From Chionis minor (taxonomy: Eukaryota > Chordata > Aves > Charadriiformes > Chionididae), in contig VZSF01007313.1 in assembly GCA_013398295.1 (NCBI GenBank), positions 6,551 through 70,550 on the forward strand: a stretch of 64,000 nucleotides of DNA, read 5' to 3'. The translations under genes and the position numbers were made by a program. Below are positions 22,211-33,538 of the stretch, one piece after another; position 1 is the first letter of the stretch; every line of letters starts with the position of its first letter. The notes under the pieces are model-generated. The model was given only the letters and a program-made list of their open reading frames with translations. It did no database searches and was not told the origin of the DNA.

Positions 22211-22660
22211 CTTGAAACAAAGAGATTGCAATTCAAATGAGTTGATAATGAAACCATAAAACAATCAAAAGGTAACGAAAGCACTTCTGTAAACAGCTTA
22301 TAAGTAAAGCTGGCACTTCCTTTTAAATTTACAGCATGGTCAGTTTGAAAACTATTCTAATAAAACTGACAACGCAAGATGGATGCTTTCATAGTGCAAA
22401 GAGAAAACTGGCTGTTTTGCTAAAATAGTATTAAAAACTAACCAGCAATACCAAAAAAAAAAATTCTCATCTTCCCCATTTTAAAGAGGTTGCATTCACC
22501 AAACTTGACAGTATAACTTAATAGCTACGCAAATAAAGCAAACTCATTCTCTCAAGACTTTGGGAATGTACCAGCTGGTGTAAAGTGTAAGCTACAGAAA
22601 ATTTAGGCTGGCATAGGTAAAACCCTATGAAACAACAGGGAAGCAATACAGCCATCTCAC

Positions 22661-23114
22661 CTCGTTGGTGTTTTTGAAGCAGAGCTGCTCGTTTTTTCTT
22701 CCTGAGAGGGGATAAGCAAGGAGGCATAGCGCCGCTCAGAGGAATTTGTATCCATTGTGAAGTTCAGCTCTTGGCTTTTACCTCCACTGCTACTTTCACT
22801 ATTGCAATCTGTGCTATCCAAGTTATCCGAATCGCTGTTCCCACTTGCACCACCACCTCTTGGCTCTCCATTTATTTTATTTTTATCCGCTTTTTGCTGT
22901 GCTAGAGATATGTGCTGATCTGGCAAAATTATCTGCATATTCTGAGGAGTCTCTTTCGTTTTATTTTTCTTATTTTTTCTATTTGTGCTGGGGGTAGTCA
23001 CCACATTAGCTCTCTTCTTCCCAAAGGCATTTGTGAAAGTAGTTGAAGTTGCAGAAATTCCAATTGTAGTTGTAGTAGTTGCACTAGGAGGCTCTATAGG
23101 AACTTCTTGCTCCA
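22661..23114 (-). CDS. ANKHD1: ANKHD1 Ser/Lys-rich linker exon
   Basis: The acceptor is TTTCTTTCAG and the donor ACGAG/GTGAGA; it enters in phase 1 and leaves in phase 2. It starts VEQEVPIEPPSATTTTTIGI and contains FGKKRANVVTTPSTNRKNKK, a likely nuclear-localisation-type basic cluster. The following NSDSDNLDSTDCNSESSSGG is an acidic/serine block with probable CK2-type sites. Ends SASKTPTR. Confidence 0.95.
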
Positions 23115-23528
23115 CTGAAAGAAAAAGTTTGATATACAATCAAAACCCACAGAATATAGAAATCGGTGGCCTGACTGAGGACATTACAGATGAAGTTGTG
23201 CTCCTTGCTGAGCTGTCAGACTATCTGCACTGCAGTCAGCTGTAAATCCTCCAAGACTGAAAGACTTTTGGGAAGAAAGGAGAGGGAAAAAAAATCCCCC
23301 AAACCAGTGAGCAAAGGAGAGGAAAAAAAAACCCCAGTGAGCAAAGGAGGAGAAAAACCCCAACAAATGAGTAAGCAAAGGAGTTTTGCCAGGAATTCTG
23401 AGTGCAGAGCGAAGAACCAGGGCAGAAGCTATCTAACAATGTCACAGTACAGATAGATTCCCTCACCGAGATGGTTAAAAAAAGGCACCCCCACAACTAC
23501 ATTGCTCAGAGAAACACTTGTTCTTTAC

Positions 23529-23703
23529 CTTCATCATCATTTTCTTCTTCATCATCATCTTCTTGCAGTTCCAGAGTTTCTTTAGGCTTGTTTTCCTCAT
23601 CCTCTTCTTGTTTTCTTTTTTGTTCCTCTTTTTTCTTCTTTCTCTTTTCCTTTCTCTTCTCCCTTTTAGCTGCAAGAGCTTGTTTTCTGCTCTCCTCTCT
23701 TGA
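23529..23703 (-). CDS. ANKHD1: ANKHD1 charged coiled-coil exon
   Basis: The acceptor is CCTACATAG and the donor GAAG/GTAAAG; it enters in phase 0 and leaves in phase 1. It reads SREESRKQALAAKREKRKEK, then a Lys/Glu-rich run and an acidic end (ELQEDDDEEENDDE). The strongly basic start followed by an acidic run is a family feature, predicted to form a long charged helix. The purine bias makes the opposite strand look like a Phe/Leu/Ser-rich frame, which is only a shadow. Confidence 0.95.
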
Positions 23704-24564
23704 CTATGTAGGAGAAAAGGATCCATATTTAAACATTTTCACACAGATTAAACTATACTTTTAATTCAGATCTTCCCTAGAAATCCGGGGGGAGGGAGAA
23801 AGGAGACAACACGATGAACTAGAATGATTTTGTCACATACTGAATCATTACGCAGAAACTGGGCAGATTTTATGGAACTACAGGACTAGTCGGTCCCAGA
23901 ATTTTACTAGAAAACTAGCAAAATCTCTCATCATCTCAGTCCTTTCTCAAAAACATATAATAACCTCATTAATATTTTTGCAGCAATGTTCACACCTTTG
24001 ACTCAAAAAGATCTCCCAGAGTATTTTACGGAAAAAACTGCTATAATTTAACCACTTTTTTAATATATGCTATAATGTAGCTCTGCACAGCAACTGACAG
24101 GTGTTTAACAAGCCAGCAACCTGGAAAATTTAATAAATTAATATGGAACTTGTTCAAAAATTGTAAAAAACTCCATTAAGAGAGCCCACAAAAGAGCGCT
24201 TAAGAAGCGTCTGTGTTACTCTGGGACACTTCACAGTATTCTCAGTGAGGGACAGGTTGATTTTCTCCACCATCTGCACAGCTCGTTAGGCAGCTCTCAT
24301 TTGTCATACTGAGAACAAGTCCATAAAATGCTTATGGACTACATCTTATACAATATATAATATACCACGTATCTTGCCACTGAGGCAGAATTATTCATGC
24401 ATTATCTGTGCTGAAGTAATTGAAGAGAGCTACTGCCGAAGGTAACTACTGCCACGTCCCAGCCTCCTATTAAGGACAACAGAGTGGCTGAAACAGAGTC
24501 AGTTCTAACTTGTCACCTTCAGTACACACTTCACTTTTTGGATATTAGAGGAAGGAAAGTACAT

Positions 24565-25112
24565 GAATCATAGAATCATAGAATCACTTGGGTTGGAAGA
24601 GACCTTCAAGATCATCGAGTCCAACCATAAACCTGTGCCAAAACCACCCCTAACCCATGTCCCTCAGCACCACGTCTGCCCGGCTTTTAAATACCTCCAG
24701 GGACGGCCATTCCACCACCTCCCTGGGCAGCCTGTTCCAATGCTTGATAACCCTTTCGGTAAAGAAGTGTTTCCTAATATCCAACCTAAACCTCCCCTGG
24801 CACAACCTGAGACTGCTTCCTCTTGTCCTATCACTTGTTCCTTGGGAGAAGAGATTGACCCCACCTGGCTACAACCTCCTTTCAGGGAGTTGTAGAGAGT
24901 GATAAGGTCTCCCCTCAACCTTCTCTTCTCCAGGCTGAACAATCCCAACTCCCTCAGCCGCTCCTCATGAGACCTGTTCTCCAGACCCCTCACCAGCTCC
25001 GTTGCCCTTCTCTGGACACGCTCCAGCACCTCAATGTCTCTCCGATAATGCGGTGCCCAAAACTGAACACAGCACTCGAGCTGCGGCCTCACCAGTGCTG
25101 AGTACAGGGACA
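24565..25112 (-). mobile_element. CR1 non-LTR retroposon, 5'-truncated
   Basis: About 550 bases inside an ANKHD1 intron. On the minus strand it encodes the end of CR1 ORF2 ([20 protein letters not shown], then [20 protein letters not shown]), then the CR1 3' UTR, ending in the diagnostic ATTCTATGATTCTATGATTC tail. The 5' truncation is typical of bird CR1 copies. It lies in the same orientation as ANKHD1. Confidence 0.93.
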
Positions 25113-25225
25113 TGTAGTCACAGCATGAAGAAATACTGCCCCAAGAAGCACCAACAGGAAGTGCAACCTATAGATTAGCACATAGTTCAGAGCGATGTGC
25201 TACACGACAGCAATTCTCTACTCAC

Positions 25226-25342
25226 TTTTTCCAGGTCCAGCTCCTTCAGCAATATAGTTGCGTTCTTATTCGCTTCCGCAGCCTGCTGGTCTTTAGCTTT
25301 CACAATTGTCTCCACACACTGGTGGCACTTTTTCAACAGGTC
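25226..25342 (-). CDS. ANKHD1: ANKHD1 exon after second ankyrin block
   Basis: Thirty-nine codons, phase 0 at both ends. The acceptor is GCATTCCAG and the donor AAAAA/GTGAGT. It reads DLLKKCHQCVETIVKAKDQQ, then AAEANKNATILLKELDLEK, an amphipathic helix leading into the charged coiled coil. Confidence 0.95.
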
Positions 25343-25637
25343 CTGGAATGCAAACTTGTCTTACTACCTCCATAATGAACTAAAATTGAGGAGTGAGACC
25401 TGCTCTGCAGACATGAGATTAGCTTGCCTGTATTCATAAACATACCAACTATTTTAACAGCTAGGACTCTAAACACTAAATTATTTTACTTTAAGTTCTG
25501 TATTAAAAAGGAGACTTGCACAAACCTCTGAATCAAACATACATGAACAGACAATGAGTTTTTGAATACTTAAGAATTTCTCATGCGTATTTTCGCTGAA
25601 AATAAGGGGCAGGGTCTTTTCCCTAAGTTAAACTCAC

Positions 25638-25733
25638 CTTGTCCGTTATTGTTGCTATGTATCGCATGCATTCAATGTCCGAAGGAAACTGGTTCACTTC
25701 TTTCACCAGGAACTGAACTACTTTCACGTGCCC
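25638..25733 (-). CDS. ANKHD1: ANKHD1 ankyrin capping exon
   Basis: Thirty-two codons, phase 0 at both ends (acceptor CTATTCCAG, donor GACAAG/GTGAGT). It reads GHVKVVQFLVKEVNQFPSDI, then ECMRYIATITDK, the second helix of the final ankyrin repeat plus a C-terminal cap. Confidence 0.95.
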
Positions 25734-26864
25734 CTGGAATAGCAAAGACAATTCTAATCTCTTGTATACAATTGTCAACGTTTGTCATCAAAGTGCAAGT
25801 TTGATATCTCTTAGTCCAATGCAAAAGACTAAAAATAAGCAAGAGCATTTCTGGCAAGCTGCTGTTTGAGAAAAATGGTAGTTACTGCTTGGTCAGTGTT
25901 GACAACGTCTGCTGTTCCATGTCACGGTGGCAAAGATGAGCTTCCCAAAAATAATTTTTTATTTTAAATACCAGGACCAAACCAGGCCCAAGGGCAGAGG
26001 CAGCTGTTAATGTTTTTAAGTAACAGCCAAGACCACCCTCCTGCCTCTCATGCCACAGAGCTAACTTAGATTGTTCAATTAAAGGTACGTCTCATCAGGG
26101 AACTGAGCCACCTGAATATTATCCTGGCAAACACATTCCTCTGCTGCTGGATCCACTCCCTGCTGAGGTACACTCTGCAACCACACAGAAAGTATCCACC
26201 TGTTGCCTCTGAAGTTATTTGAAAGCAGCGGAGGGACACCAGTGGTGCGCTCAGTATTGCTGTTTGTCAAAAAAAGTTGTACAATTATTTGGTATCTTGT
26301 TAAAGGCAAAGCAGCTACAGTTAATAAATTCCTCTGCCATAGCTATGCTCCTTGCATCTAACAACATAACTGAAGAAACCATCACCAAGCAATGTTCTTC
26401 CTGCCAAGAAGAAAAGGTGGTAACAAAAAAAGCTGACTACAAAGTGTCCCACTCAACAACAAATTAAAAGGGAACAAGAGAAGCACCAAGGAATCAGGAC
26501 AGCTTATTACAGACCGGTGTTTTGTTCATCTCAAAAGCAGGACTGAAACAAGCAGTATAATCCGCAGAAATTTAGAGGGATTATGGTGATCTCGAGACAG
26601 TGAAATCTCAAACAGTGAAAGTTTTTGGACAGTGTCTAAAAAATTAACATGGTTTATGGAACCAGGTTTTTCACCTCTCAAAAATTAGATCTGGGTAAAG
26701 TACACAGATTATGATTACTTTAAAGCACGCATTTTATCGAAACAGTAATTTTGGTGTCTCATATTTGATCCGTCGAAGGCCAAGCGTCTAGATTTAAGAT
26801 CATATCAAAAACTCTGCTTTGAAAACATTTAGCACTGAAACATAAAACTAAGTTGGTCTCCTAC

Positions 26865-27027
26865 CTTGCGAAATGCTGACATGAGAGGTGTAATTTTCCG
26901 GTTATCTGCAGCATCCACATCTGCTCCTGCTTGCACAAGCAACTGAACCACATCATAGTGGCCACCATTAGCTGCCAACCACAGAGGTGTGTTTCCTTTC
27001 TTGTTACGAACATCAATATGCGCTCCT
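26865..27027 (-). CDS. ANKHD1: ANKHD1 ankyrin repeat exon
   Basis: The acceptor is GCTTTTTAG and the donor CGCAAG/GTAGGA; it enters in phase 2 and leaves in phase 0. It contains RGAHIDVRNKKGNTPLWLAA, then NGGHYDVVQLLVQAGADVDA and ADNRKITPLMSAFRK, one complete ankyrin repeat with parts of its neighbours. Conserved TPLxxA and GADV motifs are intact. Confidence 0.97.
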
Positions 27028-27692
27028 CTAAAAAGCACAAGTGTAATTGAGTAAAAGGAGGTATGAGTAAAGGTGGAAGTCAAAGTCAGATCACGAAAGA
27101 TCAGAGTACAACGGGATATATAACTTTTATTACTGAATCTAGTGGCTAGACAAATTCTGTCCCTGAAATCTGTTTAAGCTGCAATGGATTGCATGCATGC
27201 AAAAACACGTGGATTATTTAAATCTCCCTTACAGAAAAGAAAACTCACTTTCTGCAGCCTATGCAACGAGCAACCACGGGTGCTTTCAACTATCATTAAT
27301 GTCACAGGACAAAGCAGCCCCTTGAGATTTTAGCAGTGCACTGGGTTATGCTTGAAGAACTCAAGAGCTACTTCCAGGCTTTGCCCCTCAAGTGGCAGCA
27401 GGGAAATGCTCACGTGGCAATTGCTGGATTAATACACAGCCAACAGCGCTGCCGAGCCACAAACTGTTTGCTTACCCCTGGTCCCAGCTGCCTGCTTAGC
27501 TTAATTAACACTGGAGTCGCAGGATACTCCAGGATAACACTGGAGAGCAGGGAATGGATGCAACATCCTAATTCCAAAGCTTCCCATTCCCTTTGCTCTC
27601 AGGTGCACTAGGAAATGTAAACAAGGGCACCCTCACCACAGAGGAACGCAGCTACGGAACAAATGTGCTGCCGATGAGTAGAAATAATTTAC

Positions 27693-27868
27693 CGATTAAT
27701 CAGGAGCTCACAGAACTTGTAGTGACCCTTATCTGCTGCAATTGTTAAAGCTGTATCTCTTGAGGAAGGCACAGGTGGAGCATTAACATCTGCTCCTTTA
27801 TCAAGGAGAACTCTTCCAACCTCTGCGTATCCTCCTGAAGCCGCTTCCATCAGAGGTGTGAGACCAGT
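27693..27868 (-). CDS. ANKHD1: ANKHD1 ankyrin repeat exon
   Basis: The acceptor is CTGCACAG and the donor AATCG/GTAAAT; it enters in phase 0 and leaves in phase 2. It reads TGLTPLMEAASGGYAEVGRV, then LLDKGADVNAPPVPSSRDTA and LTIAADKGHYKFCELLIN. The PPVPSSRD insertion between repeats is characteristic of ANKHD1/ANKRD17. Confidence 0.97.
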
Positions 27869-28019
27869 CTGTGCAGAGAGAATGAGTACACACAGTGCAA
27901 AATTTGTACAACATACTTTGGATGAGACATAAATGATCTCTACACAGAAAAATCAGATTTTTTTATTTAGCGGATTGTATTTAGCTTAGGAGCCTAACTT
28001 CAAGCAGTGTCTTTCTCCA

Positions 28020-28085
28020 AAAAAAAAAAAACCAAACCAAAAACCCAAACCAAACCAAAAACCCACAAACAAAACCAAAACCCAA
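28020..28085. repeat. A/C-rich simple repeat
   Basis: Repeated AACCAAA and AAACCCA units after an A run. On the minus strand this is a GTTTTTGGTTT-type low-complexity tract, common in avian introns. Confidence 0.8.
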
Positions 28086-28791
28086 ATAATCTTAGGCTTT
28101 GATTTATACAAACCCAGACAAACTGTTGCCTAAGTACCACCAGATACCTGTCTCAACAGCAAAAACAAAGTTTACAACAGGACTTCTAAAATAGAGGTTA
28201 GAACAGATGCAAGTGAAGACACAAGTGTTTCTATGAAAATGCTGAGAAACTGGTTTTATAGCTTTTCTCTAGCCTCCCTTAGCGCTGAGACTGATCTAGC
28301 CCAACTTAGTTGCCAGGCTAGACCTGGTATAGACCTGGTATAAACTTATACCAGCTGCTAACATGCCCAACTGACCATTTGAGAGCTGGCTTTTATCCAT
28401 ATCCCCTTTTCTCCAGCCACAGTCATTCCAGAAGCAGACGGGGTAGACAGACACAGCAATTATTTCAGCAGCCTTAGGAGTTACCAAAAATTCCTTTGTG
28501 CTGGGGAAATCAGTCTGGCTGTCTACACAAGCTTTAAGCTTGCTTTATGGCAGGAGACACAAAGCTGTCCCAGAGCACCAAAGGATGGGACCTGTGGAGC
28601 ATTTCAGAGGCACAGAAAGTCACAGTACTGAAGCCATGGGTTCTACAGCAACGTAAAAGCTTTACAAAGTTTGACTGCATTACTGTCGTAGACAAAAAAA
28701 TCTGTTCTATATGAGAATCACTATAAGCAACACCATTCTTTTCCTGCCTAGACTTAACTTATATGTAAAAATATGTATATCTGTTCTGTTA

Positions 28792-29204
28792 ATCATAGAA
28801 TCACAGAATGGTTTAGGTTGGAAGGGACCTTGCAGATCATGGAGTTCCAACCCCCCTGCCATAGGCAGGGACACCTCCCACCAGACCAGGTTGCCCAAGG
28901 CCACCTCCAGCCTGGCCTTAAACACCTCCAGGCGTGGGGGCTCAACAACCTCTCTGGGCAACCTGTTCCAGTGCCTCAGCACCCTCAAAGGAAAACATTT
29001 CTTCCTCATGTTTAATCTAAACCTGCCCTCTTCCAGTTTAAAGCCATTCCCCCTCGTCCTGTCACTACATGCCCTAGGAAAAAGTCCTTCCCCTGCTCTC
29101 CTGTAGCCCCTTTAGGTACTGGAAGGCCGCAATAAGATCTCCCCGGAGCCTTCTCTTCTCCAGGCTGAACAGCCCCAACTCTTTCAGCCTCTCCTCATAG
29201 GTAC
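28792..29204 (-). mobile_element. CR1 retroposon fragment
   Basis: About 410 bases, minus-strand orientation, inside an ANKHD1 intron. It includes the end of CR1 ORF2 ([20 protein letters not shown] on the minus strand) and the 3' terminus with ACCATTCTGTGATTCTATGA. The 5' end is truncated at the CTCCTCATAGG motif. Confidence 0.92.
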
Positions 29205-29346
29205 GAGTATCATGTCAAGCTTAAACCTGAAAAGTTTCTCAGTGCTACAGAACAAGAGTCAATCTGAGTCTCATGGCGAACTCAGAAGGACCGGTCAGCT
29301 TTTCCCTAATGCAAAAAATTCATCATTGTTGATTTTTTTTTTTCCT

Positions 29347-29387
29347 CCCCCCCCCCCCCNNNNCCCCCCCCCCCCCCCCCCCCCCCC
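29347..29387. repeat. C homopolymer with 4-N gap
   Basis: A run of about 13 C, NNNN at 29360-29363, then about 24 C, preceded by a T run. The N run shows the assembler could not size the tract. It follows the CR1 fragment and lies about 150 bases from the next exon. Confidence 0.9.
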
Positions 29388-29538
29388 GCAAAAAATCCCA
29401 CAACTTATTACAGAACATTTACTAAGTGTTCTGAGGCCAGAGCGGCTCCAGGTAACAGGAAAATGTGAAGAAACTTGATGACTCAGAGAAACCACCTGTC
29501 AGAAATAAGCCATAAGGAAAGGTGAGTCACGCGCTTAC

Positions 29539-29752
29539 CTTTGCCCGATGCTCGACGTTGGCCTTCCTGTCTAAGAGCAGACTGACCACCTCTGCTCGGC
29601 CCTGGAAGCAGGCCAGGGTGAGGGCTGTGTTCCGGTTGGTCTCGATTTGGGCGTTAATATCAGAGCCCATATCAAGCAGCAGTTTCACGGCAGGTACGTG
29701 GCCATTCATCGCAGCCAGCATCAGAGGAGAAATGCCTAGCTTGCTGCCGGTC
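29539..29752 (-). CDS. ANKHD1: ANKHD1 double ankyrin repeat exon
   Basis: 214 bases; acceptor CCCTTTAG, donor GCAAAG/GTAAGC. It reads TGSKLGISPLMLAAMNGHVP, then AVKLLLDMGSDINAQIETNR and NTALTLACFQGRAEVVSLLL, ending DRKANVEHRAK: about two ankyrin repeats (window residues 642-713). Confidence 0.97.
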
Positions 29753-30498
29753 CTAAAGGGAAAGAAACAAACTGCAGTTCCCAGAACCGGAGGAATGCTC
29801 TGGGAAATGTAAGCGTATCTAAGAGGAACAAAATGTTTTGTTGGAAGCCAGGAAGGAACATGTAACCTATACAAATATAGACACTTAGCAAAAATACTAG
29901 CATTTTTTTTTAATTGATTAGGAGAAACCATCAGAGTAACTACATGTAACAGACAATTACAATTTATAAACAAGGACAATATATTTCAGCTTTTAGACAT
30001 CCAGAGAGTTGAAGTACAAGAGTCTTAAGCTACATATACTAAAAATCAAGGCTGCATCTGATGCATTCTGGACATGCTACTAGCACAGCTGCAGTTTTAA
30101 CTTCCTCTAGTGATAGAATATATGTAAGTTTTCTTAAAATTAGCAAAGAGGAGGCTTAAGAGACATAGCCGTGTAAATTTGTTCCTCTTGAAGAGGCATC
30201 TACAAACGAACATATAAAGCTGCCCTGAGAGCTTTGGCTGGTTTCTTCGCCTGGGTTTACTGGAAAGAGTTGGATTTCTAGATCCCAGAATGGTGGAAAA
30301 GGGAAAGGAAAGAAATAAGTTTGCAAACTCTAAGAATCCCTCAAAATTTAAGTATAAGGGAGATGAAGTTTCTGATAGTTAAATGCAATTTAAAAGCACT
30401 ATGACAACATAAACATAAAGGATAATATCAGTGTAGAAAGGCTGTAAGGAGGTCTGAAAACACTAGAGAATCCAACCTCAGTAAGCAGACAACATTAC

Positions 30499-30641
30499 CT
30501 GGAATTAATTTCCGCCCCAGCATTGAGGAGAATCTTGATGATATTAACATAGCCACCAGATGCTGCAAGGCTTAACGGCGTATAATCAGACACGTTCCTA
30601 TGTTCTTTATTTGCTCCCCGGGCCAACAGCAAATCAACCAC
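30499..30641 (-). CDS. ANKHD1: ANKHD1 ankyrin repeat exon
   Basis: The acceptor is TCTTTTCAG and the donor TCCAG/GTAATG; it enters in phase 0 and leaves in phase 2. It encodes VVDLLLARGANKEHRNVSDY, then TPLSLAASGGYVNIIKILLN and AGAEINS, a canonical repeat with TPLSLAA and GGYVNIIKILL signatures. Confidence 0.97.
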
Positions 30642-32147
30642 CTGAAAAGACAGCATGCATATTAGAAGATATACTGTGGTCTTCACTATTATCCAGGAAG
30701 CAAAAGGATGTTATCACATGTTCAAACCTTCCAGTATGCTATCCGTTTCCATTGTCAACAGATAAGATTCTACAGGAAAACCTCAATCCTCTTTTGCTTT
30801 ATTTTTTTATGTGTGCTGTACAGACTTAGCGACTGATGAATACATAAGCTAATCTGCGTGGGTTCACTTGTGAACCAGTGGCAGCACTTGTCTTCCAGAA
30901 AGACTATTTTACCTAATCAAAAATGCAAGGCTTTAAAGCTTCCTGTGAATCTTAAGTTGGCAAACAAGGGATCTATCCCACTCCCATAATGTCTCACACT
31001 GTTTGAGTACCTCTTTCAGAAACTCCCACAACTTTAATTCAAATGACACTTGAGCCATTTGACTGTCTGTATTACATGGTCTCCCTAATAAACACATGGA
31101 AAAAATCTGACTGAATGGCATTAATGGAACAAGCATGAGGAAGGACCTCTCTCCTTTATCAGAAACTGCTTAAGAGAAATAAAAAGGGGAAAAATTAAAA
31201 CATTTCTGGTGATGTGGGCCTCACTTTACTACTAACATCGGCTAGGTGATTTTCAAATAAGCCAGAAAAAAGGCTGCCCCACAAGTTGCTAAGCCAGAAA
31301 CATAAGAGGTAGATTCTGGCGTAAGGTAAAAAAATAAAGAGGAAGAACAAAAGGCTTAAGAAGTTCAACAAGTAATGCTATCATGGGCCACACTGATCTC
31401 TTCTTTTATTTGCGGGCAGCACTTTTACTGTTAAAGACCTGCAATTCAAAAGTCGAAGTGGAAACTTTACAGTTTTGGCCAACTGTTTTAATCCTTACAA
31501 AGTTCCAAAACTTACCACTGCTGTATCTGGCACAGAGCACTTTGCTATCTCCATGCCATCTTCTAAGCTAGTAGCCCCACAACTACAGTAGGAAGGATTT
31601 AACAAATTGTATTTGGTACGGGGCACAGGGAGGGGGAGGAGGCGCAGAGAAAATGGAAACATCCTTGGAAGACCAGTATGATGTGCCCTATATCGCATCT
31701 GCGCTGATCTGCCCTGCATATTACCACTAAAACCACGCCCCGCCAAGACAAAATTCCAGCTTTTGTCCTTGCGTGTCTGCACCAGCTTTTTTCGTTTTGA
31801 GAGTGGGGAAGATCCACAAGAGAAGTGTTCAGCGAATAAAGTTACTCATTAAACATCTCCACCTCCCTCACAAAAGTACTTATCTCGTGAGGACACACTG
31901 ACAGAAGAATGACCATAAGTTGTAACAACCATTAGCTAACCAAACTGAGATAGCCAAGGGAGAAAAGAATAAATTCCCTTTCCTCTTGGAAGAGGAAAAA
32001 GACTTCAATTACCTACACTTACACAGGTTAAAAGCCTCCCAGAAAAATGATTGTTTATTCTACCATCAACAAAAAAACACTGTACATAAAACCATCTTGT
32101 TGTTGAACTTGTGATCCAGTTCGAACCCATTAAGAACCTGTCTGTAC

Positions 32148-32293
32148 CTCTTGGCGTCCACCAGAACACGCCAACGAAAGCGGAGTATCCTTTGTGCGCT
32201 CAGACTGTGCTTCTATATCCCCACCTTTGTCCAGTAGAATTTCCACTACACCAACATGTCCAGCAGTTGCAGCCAGAATCAAAGGTGTAAAAC
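32148..32293 (-). CDS. ANKHD1: ANKHD1 ankyrin repeat exon
   Basis: The acceptor is TTACTAG and the donor CAAGAG/GTACAG; it enters in phase 1 and leaves in phase 0. It encodes GFTPLILAATAGHVGVVEIL, then LDKGGDIEAQSERTKDTPLS and LACSGGRQE. Two adjacent repeats are split across this exon and its neighbours. Confidence 0.96.
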
Positions 32294-33142
32294 CTAGTAA
32301 CAAGAGATCACGTTAAAAGCAACCTTGAGAACCTCAAAAAAGTATCATTAAGGAGTAGAAATGCATAAAAGGGTTCATTCACAATGACCTCTATTGATCA
32401 GACGTGTCTTCCTCGGACTGGCAGTTTCCTGGTATAAGCCACAGTTTCAGACCCTTTCCTAGCCCTCTTCTGACCCTGACACATCCAGGCTCCGATTCCA
32501 GCCAAATATAATTAAAGGCTCTTCAAAGGAAATCTAACCAGTACTTAGACTAGTCAGCTTGGATTAAGTTCCAACCAACCCATCTCTTTAGAGAAGTCAT
32601 GACTTTCCACTTAATCCCTATTTAATCAAGCTCCAACACATCTGCACTGTGCATGTTGCTTATTTCCAGTTGTCAATGTGAGTTCCAAGGAGGTGGAACT
32701 GGTGGTTTTGGTCTCTCAGCTCTAAAAGATTTGAGATTTTTTGGAAATCTCAAATTATGTTCTTATGGGGAACAATACGACACACAACCTGACAACTGCT
32801 CCCCTTTAGCTTCGTCAGCGAAGATTTGATATTTACCCCCATTAGGCACTCTATCTAGTACGCTAAGGTCTTTTTTAGAGGGTGAATCAAAAAGACACAA
32901 GTGCTTCACATTTTGCAAGTCTGCTTAAGATACCTCTCAGATGCACTTCTTTTCGAAAATACAGACAGAAAGGCATGCAGTAACACTGGCTTTATATAGC
33001 CAATATTTTTACACGAAGTGCAAGAATGCAATTCTACATTTTTGCAAGCTTTGGCGATTTTCCGAAGCAAAGAATCCCAAATCGCAATTTGAAATTCACT
33101 GTTGGAGTTCAGGGTCAAACTGTTTTACTGGTTTAAGCTTAC

Positions 33143-33254
33143 CCTTCTTGTCTCTGTGTTCAATATTGGCACCGCGTGCTATCAGCACAGACACGAGTTC
33201 TTCATGACCTCCTGCACACGCCAGGGTCAGAGCAGTGTCGTGATTGCTCTCAGT
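33143..33254 (-). CDS. ANKHD1: ANKHD1 first exon of second ankyrin block
   Basis: The acceptor is CCGTGAAG and the donor GAAGG/GTAAGC; it enters in phase 0 and leaves in phase 1. It encodes TESNHDTALTLACAGGHEEL, then VSVLIARGANIEHRDKK, opening the second ankyrin block (window residues 509-545). Confidence 0.96.
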
Positions 33255-33392
33255 CTTCACGGTTGGGAAGAAAAAGAAGCAGATATTTAGAAATTAAAAA
33301 TACTTGAAGAGAAATTTAACATTTTTAAGACAGCAGCAGATTAAGCTTTTTCCTTTCAGCAAATCCACACAAAACCCATCGCAATTACTCAC

Positions 33393-33538
33393 GTGTGCGT
33401 CGATGTCAACTGAAGGGTACATGGGGAGCACTGACTGCGAGGGCACGTTGCTCGCTGCCGGTGGACAAGGCTCGGGCGTAGGGGACTCGGTTGTGTGCGA
33501 GGAGCTGGTGGAGCCACTGGGCACTCTGCTGTTCACAG
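33393..33538 (-). CDS. ANKHD1: ANKHD1 linker exon before second ankyrin block
   Basis: The acceptor is CTTTTCAG and the donor CACAC/GTGAGT; it enters in phase 1 and leaves in phase 0. It reads VNSRVPSGSTSSSHTTESPT, then PEPCPPAASNVPSQS and YPSVDIDAH. It is Ser/Pro-rich and less conserved than the ankyrin exons, except for the YPSVDIDAH end. Confidence 0.95.

Noticed and set aside
23402..23764. Plus-strand Ser/Phe/Leu-rich frame that could pass for a membrane protein
   Set aside because: Antisense of the Lys/Glu-rich coiled-coil exon; its hydrophobicity comes from purine bias on the coding strand.
24664..25113. 149-residue minus-strand reverse-transcriptase-like frame as a host gene
   Set aside because: It is the end of CR1 ORF2 in a 5'-truncated, dead retroposon.
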